A DNA stretch of 36,772 bases from a bacterium 1xD8-48 (GTDB lineage: Bacteria > Bacillota > Clostridia > Lachnospirales > Lachnospiraceae), in the NCBI GenBank assembly GCA_009917455.1, contig QZDS01000041.1, forward strand, positions 1-36,772. Direction: 5' to 3'. This document shows positions 1-7,736 of the stretch, piece by piece. A program made the position numbers and the translations under genes. Under the pieces are notes generated by a model, which was given only the letters and a program-made list of their open reading frames with translations, did not search any database and was not told where the DNA came from. Each line of letters opens with the position of its first letter. The first letter of the stretch is position 1.

Positions 1-80
1 AAAATATCCCATACCTTATTTAATTTGGAGAAAAACTGAGGATTTTGGTTCAGATAAACTAACGAATAACACCCATTTCC

Positions 81-3047
81 GTGACGGATGCCGCAGGCGA
101 GAAAATTTCCTTTGCCTATACAGCGGATGGGAAGATAGCTTCTGTGACGGACGCATGTGGGAACATTACAAGCTACCAATACGACGCATGTGGGAATTTG
201 ACCCGGATTACTGACCCGGAAGGGAACACTACAGCCTATGAATACGATGCGATGAACAACCAGATTAGCGAATGTCTGGACGCATCGGACGGACAGCAAT
301 GTGTGACTATTTACCAGTATGATAAAAAAGGCAGGGTGATAAAGGAGATTAATCCTGTATCGGATGAAAAATCGTATACTTATGATGCAAACGGAAACAT
401 TACGGCGATAACCGATGAGGATGGGAATGAGGCTCTGATACGCTATGACCTGAACAATAATCCCATTGCAATGAACTACAGTGATGGAAAAGAAGCAACT
501 TTCCGATATAATAAGCGGGGGGAACTGGTAGAGTTACAGGACTGGAATGGCATTGCTACTATGGAATATGATGCGGTGGGAAGGCTGTTAAAAGTCACCG
601 ACCATAATAGCCGTACCACAGGTTATGGTTATGATGCTGCCGGGAACAGAACCAGCATTACCTATCCGGATGGCAGTGTAGTAAACTATGCTTATGACCG
701 GAACAACCGTATAACAAAGGTAACAGACGGCGGGGGAAAGGAAACTCAGTATAGCTATGATGCAATGGGGAATGTCATCTCGTTGACTCAGCCTGGGGGC
801 AATTCCAAATATACGTACAATGTAAAAGGCCTGCCGTCCAAAGTCTCCTGTCAATTTGAAGATGGGACAGCCATGGAAAACAGCTTTTCCTATGATGCGG
901 CCGGGAAAATTACCGGCATGGTGCAGAGTGGAAATATGCCGGGACTGCCAGCGGAAGCTGCTTATACCTATGACAAGGTTGGGCGATTGATGTCTTACCG
1001 GAAAGGGCAGGATACGGAATCCTATACCTATGATGCCATGGGCAACCGTCTCACTAAAAAGCTGAACGACATTCAGACAGCATCTTACCAGTACGATGGA
1101 TTAAACCGGCTGACTGGCAGGTCAGAGAATGGGGAGCAGTACAATTATGGATATGATAAGCGCGGGAATCTGACAGAGGAAAAACGTGGCGACAGCCTGT
1201 TCAGGCAGTACATCTATGATGCGGCAGGCCGGATGCAGACAGGGAAGAATCTGGAAAGCGGCGGGCAGACGGAGTATGGCTATAATGCCCTGAACATGAG
1301 GGTGAAATATAAACAAGTACCGGAAAGCAGCATGCTTCCTTCCGGCAGGGAGATTAGCGTGGTTTCTGATTTCCTGAGCCATACCAACAATGAGCTGATG
1401 GCCTTTGGCGGAGAATATGGCGAAGTGAGTACCGTTTATGGGAAAGGCTATACGAGGCTCAGCCAGAAAACGACGCCATATCCTGCCGGCGGGGTACAAA
1501 GCGAAGAACCGTCCGCTGGAACAGCCGCTTCTGTCAGCAAAGCTTATTTCCAGCCTGATATTATGGGAAGCCCCCTGTTTGCGGCCAGCGAGGCGGGAAA
1601 TGTGTTAAGGTATGCTCCAAGGGATATATGGGGCGGACTGGAACAGCCCGTGCAGGGGGATATGCCGGAACTGGAAGCGGCATTTGGATTTACCAGCTAC
1701 CACTATGACCCTGTTATTGAAAAGCATTTTGCCCAGGCAAGGTTCTATGACGGGACAGTGGGCAGGATGGTCTCTCCGGACCCGGTGAAGAGAGGGCTGA
1801 ACGGATATCCTTATTGTGGGAATGACCCGGTGGACTATGTAGACCCGACAGGGGAGATTGCCCATATCGCGGTGGCAGGCATTTTAGGCGGAATTACCGG
1901 AGGAGTATTTGGTTTTGTCGGCTCCGCAGCGTCCCAACTCCTTAGTGGAGAGAAAGTAGACCTGAAGAGGGCAGCCGGAAGCGCTGTAAATGGAATGGTG
2001 ACAGGGGCAGTCCGCGGTGCACTGATTGGTTCTGGGACACCGGCAGGAATTGCGCTGGCAGCGGACTTTCTGGCAGGAACTGTGGGAAGCGCACTGGAGC
2101 AGAAAATCGGAACAGGGGATGCCAGTCTGGGGAGAAGCATTACCGGAGGACTTGCGAATGCGGCAGGCGGTGCGGTCTATGGGAATGCGCCGTTAAAGAA
2201 TGCAGGACAGGCATTTGGGCGTGGAGGCTTACACGGCGCGGTGATATCCGGCCTGAACTATCTGGCTGATACGCCGGGCGTCTGGAAGGCGGGGGATGAC
2301 GCGCTAAGTGGTATGGCGCAGGGAGGCGTATCGCCCTGTGCAAGGCAGAGCGACCCTAAAGGCCTGTGTAAGATACCCGACCCGTTTGCAGCCGGAGTGG
2401 GCTACCCCGCGGCAAGAGGCTATCAGTATGACGGGTTTCAGTCAGACGAAGGCGGCGGCAATGGCGGATTTAATCTGGAGAATTTCGGAAAGCGGTTGAT
2501 ATTAGGGTTCCTGCTGGGCGGAATGTCAGGTGCGGCATTCTATGGCGCCGGGAAGGCTGTTGGCGCGGTAAGGGATAGTGTAAGGAGTGCTGGTAAGAGT
2601 GGCAGTGGAACTAAATATACTTATAATATGATTGAAAATCCCGGGCCGTTAGCGGCAATGAAGAATAACCCAGCTAAAAATTTTTATGGTGGAAAATATA
2701 GCGCGGCAACACTAATGGAGGACACTATATTTTATAGGGCAGGGGAAGAAGGAAAGCCTCTGGGACAGTGGTTTACTTCGACACCGGCAAAGTCAGTTGC
2801 CCAAGTTAGAATTGACCTAGCAGTGAAGCCACAATGGATAGACCCGGTGACAGGAGATTTGACAGGTACATCTATAATCAATACGAATTATGCAATTAAA
2901 TTTCCGGCTGGCACAAGAGTGTATTCCGGTCCTGTTGGGTATCAAGGAGGAATTTATTTAGGAGGGGAGGATATTATGCAAACATTTATACTGACACCAT
3001 GGAAGATACCTGGCGTGGAAGTGGTCAGCAGTACGCCTTTGTATTAA
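81..3047 (+). CDS. Rhs/YD-repeat polymorphic toxin, 5'-truncated, with C-terminal toxin tip 1
   Basis: The protein is 988 residues. Residues 1 to about 480 are YD repeats of the form YDxxGN with D-x-x-G-N turns. The Rhs core closes near residues 550-592 with ARFYDGTVGRM, an N-x-Y-x-Y block and DPVDYVDPTGE, the hallmark end of the Rhs shell. A Gly/Ala-rich pre-toxin segment follows to about residue 840, then a variable tip of about 148 residues. In the tip, FYRAGEEG, WFTSTP, QVRIDLA and QGGIYLGG resemble NAD-using toxin folds (TNT or ART), but I cannot assign a family. Rhs proteins normally have a longer N-terminus with secretion or docking domains; here the frame is open only to base 63, a stop lies at 60-62, and no ribosome site precedes the GTG. 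The N-terminal part is therefore missing, and the gene may be a pseudogene or a tip donor. The immunity gene follows after 16 bases. Confidence 0.85.
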   Translation: MTDAAGEKISFAYTADGKIASVTDACGNITSYQYDACGNLTRITDPEGNTTAYEYDAMNNQISECLDASDGQQCVTIYQYDKKGRVIKEINPVSDEKSYTYDANGNITAITDEDGNEALIRYDLNNNPIAMNYSDGKEATFRYNKRGELVELQDWNGIATMEYDAVGRLLKVTDHNSRTTGYGYDAAGNRTSITYPDGSVVNYAYDRNNRITKVTDGGGKETQYSYDAMGNVISLTQPGGNSKYTYNVKGLPSKVSCQFEDGTAMENSFSYDAAGKITGMVQSGNMPGLPAEAAYTYDKVGRLMSYRKGQDTESYTYDAMGNRLTKKLNDIQTASYQYDGLNRLTGRSENGEQYNYGYDKRGNLTEEKRGDSLFRQYIYDAAGRMQTGKNLESGGQTEYGYNALNMRVKYKQVPESSMLPSGREISVVSDFLSHTNNELMAFGGEYGEVSTVYGKGYTRLSQKTTPYPAGGVQSEEPSAGTAASVSKAYFQPDIMGSPLFAASEAGNVLRYAPRDIWGGLEQPVQGDMPELEAAFGFTSYHYDPVIEKHFAQARFYDGTVGRMVSPDPVKRGLNGYPYCGNDPVDYVDPTGEIAHIAVAGILGGITGGVFGFVGSAASQLLSGEKVDLKRAAGSAVNGMVTGAVRGALIGSGTPAGIALAADFLAGTVGSALEQKIGTGDASLGRSITGGLANAAGGAVYGNAPLKNAGQAFGRGGLHGAVISGLNYLADTPGVWKAGDDALSGMAQGGVSPCARQSDPKGLCKIPDPFAAGVGYPAARGYQYDGFQSDEGGGNGGFNLENFGKRLILGFLLGGMSGAAFYGAGKAVGAVRDSVRSAGKSGSGTKYTYNMIENPGPLAAMKNNPAKNFYGGKYSAATLMEDTIFYRAGEEGKPLGQWFTSTPAKSVAQVRIDLAVKPQWIDPVTGDLTGTSIINTNYAIKFPAGTRVYSGPVGYQGGIYLGGEDIMQTFILTPWKIPGVEVVSSTPLY
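2200..2513 (+). repeat. 314-bp direct repeat, copy 1 (Rhs pre-toxin segment)
   Basis: By eye, bases 2200-2513 are identical to 6456-6769. Similarity continues with scattered changes to about 2600. The segment encodes the conserved stretch between the Rhs core and the variable tip, and it lies in the same reading frame in both copies. It is therefore a ready substrate for homologous tip exchange. Confidence 0.92.
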
Positions 3048-3063
3048 TTATTTAGAGAAAGGG

Positions 3064-3363
3064 ATGGAAAAGATGGACGAGTTAAAACAGCTGTTTAAGG
3101 AGATGCTTATAATAGTACAGGAATATGGAGGTGATTCTTATAATATACAAAAGGTAATTCTTAAAAGGATATTAAGTATTTTAGAGGGGGATGCTGCTGA
3201 TACTGATAAATTCTCCCAAGTTAAGTGCGAGTATCACAAACTTTTTTTCCCCAGAAGTCCGTTGGCGGAGTTTTGTATCTGGAGAGATGATTTTGAGGAG
3301 AGAAAAAAGTTAAATCAACCATTCTCAGATATAAGTGACAGGTTGTGGGAAATCCTGAAATGA
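3064..3363 (+). CDS. Putative immunity protein for Rhs tip 1
   Basis: This 99-residue, acidic/amphipathic, apparently all-helical protein begins 16 bases after the Rhs stop. Position, small size and AT-rich base use next to a GC-richer Rhs core are typical of immunity genes in polymorphic toxin loci. No signal peptide or membrane segment is seen, so it would neutralise the toxin in the cytoplasm. Two starts are possible: ATG 3064, or ATG 3073, which has better spacing (10 bases) from the AAAGGG at 3057-3062. I do not recognise the family; the role is inferred from position. A terminator follows. Confidence 0.6.
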   Translation: MEKMDELKQLFKEMLIIVQEYGGDSYNIQKVILKRILSILEGDAADTDKFSQVKCEYHKLFFPRSPLAEFCIWRDDFEERKKLNQPFSDISDRLWEILK

Positions 3364-3400
3364 TGAAGTATCAACTTGGTGTTGCTGAATGATGGGCTTT

Positions 3401-3431
3401 GTTTGGGTGGCTTTATGCCACCCAAACTTTT
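3401..3431 (+). terminator. Rho-independent terminator after Rhs tip 1/immunity
   Basis: A perfect 11-bp stem (GTTTGGGTGGC / GCCACCCAAAC) with loop TTTAT is followed by a short T tract. It closes the first toxin-immunity unit and separates it from the displaced cassettes. Confidence 0.85.
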
Positions 3432-3575
3432 ATCGTGTGTTCAACGGCACACATTTCGTTTCAATGTAAGTTCGAAATCTATCCGGCAGCAGGAAGGAAA
3501 TGGATGTGAGCAGGGATGCTCATCATAAGATGGAATCCGAGGGAAACCAGATAAGGCAGTATAATTCATTAATCG

Positions 3576-3650
3576 AAACAGTTTTTTCAATTTTCGGGTA
3601 AAAATATGATATCAGCGTCACCCTACAAATCTGAAAGATTGTGGAATATC
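3576..3650 (+). repeat. Inter-cassette spacer repeat, copy A
   Basis: This stretch aligns with 7564-7635: both run from AAACAGTT through a CGG.TAAAAA block and TGATATC.GCG to TTGTGGAATA. In copy A the terminator stem present in copy B has decayed. It lies directly upstream of the second pre-toxin segment, so it marks a cassette boundary. The stretch 3432-3575 before it shows nothing recognisable. Confidence 0.7.
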
Positions 3651-4134
3651 AATATTATGGGTTTCAGTCAGACGAAAGCAGCGGAAATGGCGGATTCAAT
3701 CTGGAGAATTTTGTAAAGAAACTAGCATTAGTTTTTTTCTGGGCGGAATGTCAAGCGCAGCATTCTATGGAGCCGGGAAGGCTGTCAGTGCGGTAAGGGA
3801 TAGCGTGCGGAGTGCTGGTAAGTGGGAGAGTAAGACAGAATTATTTTTACAAGATGAGTTTTATAACAAGAATCTTCCAAGTCAAGTAACACCGGGAACA
3901 AAGTATCTGCCCCAATATGATGAATTCGGTAATATAAAGCAGATAAAAATGTATGATGATTATGGAAGAGAGAGAGGATGGGTTGACTATACAAATCATG
4001 GATATGGAGATATGGGTAGCCCGGATTATCATACAGTTCCGCACTGGCATGAAAGGATATATAATGCACAAAATAGAGATGGGATGAAAATAAACCATCG
4101 AACCAATATTAACACACCTTTAGGAGATAAGTGA
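3651..4134 (+). pseudogene. Displaced Rhs toxin tip 2 (frameshifted pre-toxin plus His-rich toxin)
   Basis: From about 3651 the sequence re-enters the Rhs pre-toxin segment (GFQSDE, NGGFNLENF, then MSSAAFYGAGKA). One base is missing within the T-rich run near 3729-3737 compared with the main gene. The downstream frame therefore opens only at ATG 3748, giving 128 residues. The tip carries YDEFGN, YDDYGRERGWVDYTNHGYG and TVPHWHER. This D-x-G / D-Y-T-x-H / H-x-H pattern suggests a small nuclease-like toxin (perhaps the type 24 group), but this is not certain. There is no Rhs shell and no ribosome site, so it is a silent cassette unless recombined into an Rhs gene. Its stop overlaps the next gene. 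Confidence 0.75.
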
Positions 4135-4514
4135 TGAGAAAAAAAATGTATGAAGACTGTAATAATAATGCTGAATTTTTAAAAGGATTATTTCACCAGA
4201 TGCAAGCATTATCAGATTCAGAGTTAAATTGGAGAATCTCAAGTTTTGATTTCATTCCTGTAGATAAAGGAGATTGCATTGGAGGAGTGCCTGATATTGA
4301 AATGGAACAACTCTATAACTTTCAGAAAAGACTTTCCGATGAGCATACAATAATTATTATTCACAATGATTTTATGGGTTTGTTAAAGAATGTTAAGACA
4401 ATATATGAGGGGAGGCTCGAAGTTATAATTAAAGGTAAGCCACTAAAAATAAAAATTTTTGATGGAGATATTATAGAAATAGATGGAGAAATGGAAGCTG
4501 AGCTCAAATTTTAA
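4134..4514 (+). CDS. Putative immunity protein for displaced tip 2
   Basis: A 126-residue soluble acidic protein. The ATG at 4134 shares its A with the TGA of the preceding toxin tip, and AGGAG at 4122-4126 sits 7 bases upstream. A GTG at 4131 in the same frame is also possible. Tight coupling to the tip and low GC mark it as the cognate immunity gene. The C-terminal half is rich in beta-prone stretches (KPLKIKIFDGDIIEI). I do not recognise a named family. Whether it is expressed is unclear, because its toxin frame has no good start. Confidence 0.6.
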   Translation: MRKKMYEDCNNNAEFLKGLFHQMQALSDSELNWRISSFDFIPVDKGDCIGGVPDIEMEQLYNFQKRLSDEHTIIIIHNDFMGLLKNVKTIYEGRLEVIIKGKPLKIKIFDGDIIEIDGEMEAELKF

Positions 4515-4535
4515 TTTGCTGTTTCTTGAATTATA

Positions 4536-4781
4536 ATGCTCTCTAGTGGTGAAAATCTCAATAACTCATTGGCATCGTGGTTGTCAGTACAATCATTAAA
4601 TCAATATAGGATAGGGAATTGTGCGGAAGTTGACGCATTAAATCAAGCATTAAATAATGGTGCAGATGTAAAGAATTTGTATTTATACACCATTAATACA
4701 AAAAATCAAATAACTAAAGCAATGTGCGAAAATTGTGTATATACATTTGCGGATAAAGTTGCGCAGGTACTGTCTCATTAA
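4536..4781 (+). pseudogene. Displaced toxin tip 3: YwqJ-like nucleotide/nucleic-acid deaminase fragment
   Basis: This 81-residue open frame shows the deaminase signature of the YwqJ group: CAEVDAL (A30-E31, the catalytic glutamate region) and CENC (C64 and C67) as zinc ligands, separated by the usual beta-strand (KNLYLYTIN). Such tips act on nucleic acids or nucleotides by zinc-dependent deamination. No pre-toxin segment precedes it and no ribosome site is visible, so it is a displaced C-terminal fragment. The key residues are intact, so it could become active if fused. The family match is by motif reading only. Confidence 0.65.
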
Positions 4782-4821
4782 ATAAGTGATTGCTTAGTAA
4801 ATATTTATGGATTTAGACAAA

Positions 4822-4850
4822 GTAGAACTCCTGTAAAGCAGGAGTTCTAC
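4822..4850. repeat. Perfect 12-bp inverted repeat
   Basis: GTAGAACTCCTG, a 5-base loop, then CAGGAGTTCTAC. There is no T tract on the plus strand; on the minus strand TTTG follows. It lies between tip 3 and its presumed immunity gene and could be a processing hairpin, a weak terminator or a recombination scar. Confidence 0.75.
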
Positions 4851-4969
4851 AGTAAAAGCGGAGTGATATAAGTTACGGGTAATTTGAAATGGTAAAGTTT
4901 GTTAATAATAATTGTATTAGGAAACTGAACATCAAAATAGAATAAAAAATTATAGGAAAGGAATATGGT

Positions 4970-5479
4970 ATGGATGATTTAACAAAAATATCAATACGGG
5001 GTAGAATGGCATATTTACTGTGTGTATTTGAAAATATTTTAGTGTTTTTTAAGTGTGAGAAGAAAGACTGGAATTGGATTTTAGATAAGCTATGGCAATA
5101 TACAAGTATTGAATATTTAGATGATTGGATGTATGAAATTGCAGAATATATGCCAGAGAGTGTCATGGAGGATAATACAGATGATATTGAGTATATTACA
5201 GAAAGCGAGTTAAAAAGACTTAAAGATTTATATAAAAATAATCCTGCAGAGGTCAATAAAATGCTTCGTATTATATATGAAGCCGGTACGATAGATTTAT
5301 ACACGAGATTACAAAATGGTAGCCAAAATACATTGGTAAAGTTACAGGAAGGTATTGATATTGCAATAAAAACAGGCGTAAAATTGCCAGATATATCAGA
5401 ATTTGAGAAGTATAGATTCATTGAAGGCAACGGATGGGGAGCCCCCTTTGACGGTAAAAAATATTCTTTATATTTATAA
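4970..5479 (+). CDS. Putative immunity protein for deaminase tip 3
   Basis: A 169-residue, largely helical soluble protein containing WNWILDKLWQYT and YLDDWMYEIAEYMP. It looks like the all-alpha immunity proteins seen beside deaminase toxins (possibly Imm6-like, unconfirmed). The start is supported by AGGAAAGGA at 4954-4962, 8 bases before ATG 4970. It is separated from tip 3 by 188 bases holding a hairpin, so the two are not tightly coupled. Low GC matches the other immunity genes here. Confidence 0.6.
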   Translation: MDDLTKISIRGRMAYLLCVFENILVFFKCEKKDWNWILDKLWQYTSIEYLDDWMYEIAEYMPESVMEDNTDDIEYITESELKRLKDLYKNNPAEVNKMLRIIYEAGTIDLYTRLQNGSQNTLVKLQEGIDIAIKTGVKLPDISEFEKYRFIEGNGWGAPFDGKKYSLYL

Positions 5480-5563
5480 AAAATTCAACTATCCCAGTAT
5501 ATATTTGTATGCTTCAAATCATACGGCATATAAGGAGTGGAAAATAATAGAAGAAAATAATAA

Positions 5564-5824
5564 CATTGGCTAAAGATATGGGGAAGTGAAAATGATTATG
5601 CACAAGCCCATGGCGCATTTGGTATCGAATTATCCGGGGAATTTGGTTTAAAGAGGACCCTGATGTCAGTAACGACAGACCCCAATATTGCAAAAAGTTT
5701 TGCCGGGAGCGAGGGTAAAGTATATGAAGCGTATTTGCCCAAATCTCAATTGATTGAGCAGACATTGGACGGGGCCGGGGAAAGTGAATATTTAATTAAA
5801 TTTGGTTCGGGAGGTTTTAGATGA
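5564..5824 (+). pseudogene. Displaced toxin tip 4: ADP-ribosyltransferase C-terminal fragment
   Basis: An 86-codon frame without a start opens after the stop at 5561-5563 and ends with TGA 5822-5824. It reads LMSVTTDPNIAKSFAG, GKVYEAYLPKSQLI and GESEYLIKFGSG. The S-x-T-T strand and the E-S-E motif match the second and third catalytic motifs of ADP-ribosyltransferase toxins, which move ADP-ribose from NAD onto targets. The first motif (Arg) is missing, as is the Rhs part, so the fragment should be inactive alone. Its stop overlaps the immunity start (ATGA), a typical toxin-immunity junction. It is missed by simple ORF calling because no start precedes most of it. Confidence 0.65.
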
Positions 5825-6294
5825 TAATAAACGAGATAACTGAGATAACTGACAAGACTGAAGAAATTGATGGGGAGAAAGTGTATATTCTTGAAAAGCA
5901 CATGAAAACAGGAGTGGAAAGGCTGAAAGAGTTGGCGAGGATGAACAAAGACGATGATGTTTTGGCTATGCTTAATAGAGACTCGAAATTTATTTGTGAG
6001 AAGCAAAATTTTGCCATAGCTTTCAGAGACATAAAGGCTTTGCCATGGCTGCCATGCATGATTTATAAATATGAAGGGCAGTGGAGAAGAGTACAACTTG
6101 AATATGCAAATTGTTTAAAGTGTGACTGGAAAGGAAGGATTGCTAATCCAACTGAGCCAAGTTTGTATGGCGGTTTAAAAAATGAATTTGAGCTGATGCG
6201 CCAGGCTGCCAGGCTGCCATCCTTAAAATGTCCGAAATGTGGTGGTGAAATATCAAGAAAAGCAATCTGGATAGAGGATGAGGTGAAGGATTAA
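5821..6294 (+). CDS. Putative zinc-ribbon immunity protein for ART tip 4
   Basis: A 157-residue protein whose ATG overlaps the stop of the ART fragment by four bases. An acidic, helical N-terminal half is followed by a C-terminal treble-clef or ribbon-like part with two Cys pairs, C98-x2-C101 (CLKC) and C137-x2-C140 (CPKC), likely binding one zinc ion. Overlap and position make it the immunity partner of tip 4. A zinc ribbon is unusual for an immunity protein, so a nucleic-acid-binding origin is an alternative. I know of no named family for it. Confidence 0.6.
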   Translation: MIINEITEITDKTEEIDGEKVYILEKHMKTGVERLKELARMNKDDDVLAMLNRDSKFICEKQNFAIAFRDIKALPWLPCMIYKYEGQWRRVQLEYANCLKCDWKGRIANPTEPSLYGGLKNEFELMRQAARLPSLKCPKCGGEISRKAIWIEDEVKD

Positions 6295-6356
6295 TGTAAC
6301 ACTTTACGACATTCATCTGTACAAAGGGGAACACTTATCTTAATGTTTACCAAATG

Positions 6357-6397
6357 CAGCGGTATTTTTTACTCGAAAGAGTCGTTAAATACCGCTG
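6357..6397 (+). terminator. Hairpin terminator before cassette 5
   Basis: CAGCGGTATTT pairs with AAATACCGCTG, and inside them ACTC/GAGT close a GAAA loop, giving a long nested hairpin followed by TATTTC. It probably ends the immunity-4 transcript. Confidence 0.65.
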
Positions 6398-6455
6398 TAT
6401 TTCTGGTTGTATAGTTTTTAAAATGCGCATAAGAAAAATTTGGAAATATCAGTCC

Positions 6456-6769
6456 ATGCAGGACAGGCATTTGGGCGTGGAGGCTTACACGGCGCGGTGA
6501 TATCCGGCCTGAACTATCTGGCTGATACGCCGGGCGTCTGGAAGGCGGGGGATGACGCGCTAAGTGGTATGGCGCAGGGAGGCGTATCGCCCTGTGCAAG
6601 GCAGAGCGACCCTAAAGGCCTGTGTAAGATACCCGACCCGTTTGCAGCCGGAGTGGGCTACCCCGCGGCAAGAGGCTATCAGTATGACGGGTTTCAGTCA
6701 GACGAAGGCGGCGGCAATGGCGGATTTAATCTGGAGAATTTCGGAAAGCGGTTGATATTAGGGTTCCTG
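6456..6769 (+). repeat. 314-bp direct repeat, copy 2
   Basis: Identical by eye to 2200-2513, offset by 4256 bases. The first mismatch is C2514 versus T6770; after that the copies drift apart toward the tip. Confidence 0.92.
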
Positions 6770-7222
6770 TTGGGCGGAATGTCAGGTGCGGCCTTCTATG
6801 GCACCGGGAAGGCTGTCAGTGCGGTAAGGGATAGCGTGCGGAGTGGTAAGGGCAGTAGTGGTTTTGAGCCAGTACCTAATCAAGGCCAAGGATTTTCAAA
6901 TAAGGGATATAATCCGAAAGCGGGAGAAAGAACGGTTAATGGATATGTGAAACAAAATAGTAATCCAGAGGTTGTCTTATATACAAAATCAGCAGGTTTT
7001 AATAGCAGTAGAGGAACTGCAGGAGGACAATTTAAGCGGCTAGGAGCAGAAGGGCATTATGGAATGTCCCCGCATGTACATCAGCCTGTGAGGAATGTAG
7101 CTCCCAATGGGGTAATATATGGGAAAACGGGCAAGACAGTTGGGGTTGATACACTATATCCTACCCCAAAAGATATTAAGCAGTTATATGAATATATTAA
7201 TAATGGAAAGTATCATCAATAG
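6456..7222 (+). pseudogene. Displaced Rhs toxin tip 5 with conserved pre-toxin segment
   Basis: The frame is open from a TTG at 6440 but resembles Rhs only from 6456 (GQAFGRGGLHG). It has no ribosome site and no Rhs shell. The first ~125 residues match the main Rhs pre-toxin segment almost exactly and in frame. The new tip begins near base 6843. It contains NSSRGTAGGQFKRLG, GHYGMSPHVHQPVRN and a C-terminal YPTPKDIKQLYEYINNG. The H-x-H motif and the basic stretch hint at a nuclease, but I cannot name the family. A single crossover in the repeat would join this tip to the main Rhs protein. Its immunity gene follows 12 bases later. Confidence 0.8.
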
Positions 7223-7234
7223 GAGAGAAAGAAT

Positions 7235-7546
7235 ATGACAAAAGAACAGAATGAGTTTTTTCAAGAATTAGCTAATATACAAGAATACTGTATAAATGTA
7301 GCATTGAGTAAAAAAGAAAAATACCATGATATGGAAGAACTTTTAAAAGATGTAACATGTGAAGTTGTATATAGGATTATGGAATTGCTTGATGGTTATG
7401 GAGAGGGGGTTCCAAGGTGTGATATCATTAATACTGTAACTTCTAAAAGTATAAATGAAGGCATAGAGTTGCATGATAAGTGTATGAATTTTTTGGAAAA
7501 CCCTTTTAGTGTAACAATGGAATCTGAAAGAAGCCGGGTAAGATAG
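7235..7546 (+). CDS. Putative immunity protein for displaced tip 5
   Basis: A 103-residue, mostly helical soluble protein starting 12 bases after tip 5, with AGGAGAG upstream of the ATG. It is AT-rich like the other immunity genes in this array. It contains FFQELANIQEYC and EVVYRIMELLDGYGEG and ends with a basic tail. The family is not recognised; the role is inferred from position. If the long direct repeats recombined, this gene would be retained next to the newly fused toxin while immunity genes 1-4 would be lost. Confidence 0.6.
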   Translation: MTKEQNEFFQELANIQEYCINVALSKKEKYHDMEELLKDVTCEVVYRIMELLDGYGEGVPRCDIINTVTSKSINEGIELHDKCMNFLENPFSVTMESERSRVR

Positions 7547-7563
7547 TGCAATTTAATTAACCC

Positions 7564-7647
7564 AAACAGTTCTTTCGATTCCCGGATAAAAATGATATCG
7601 GCGATATTTCATAAACCTAAACAGTTGTGGAATACCGCCGATTTTTT
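7564..7647 (+). terminator. Terminator inside inter-cassette spacer repeat, copy B
   Basis: ATCGGCG (7597-7603) pairs with CGCCGAT (7636-7642), extended imperfectly inward, and is followed by TTTTTT. The surrounding 7564-7635 is homologous to 3576-3650. It ends the tip 5/immunity transcript. Confidence 0.75.
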
Positions 7648-7736
7648 ATTACTTTAAAAATGTTTACAAATATGCTGACAATTTCTTTCTACCTGTTGAG
7701 AGTGCACCTCAAATAAAAGACAGGGAGAGAAATAAT

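Noticed and set aside
588..2343. Several minus-strand open frames across the Rhs gene
   Set aside because: They mirror the biased codons of the YD-repeat gene and have no ribosome sites or recognisable motifs.
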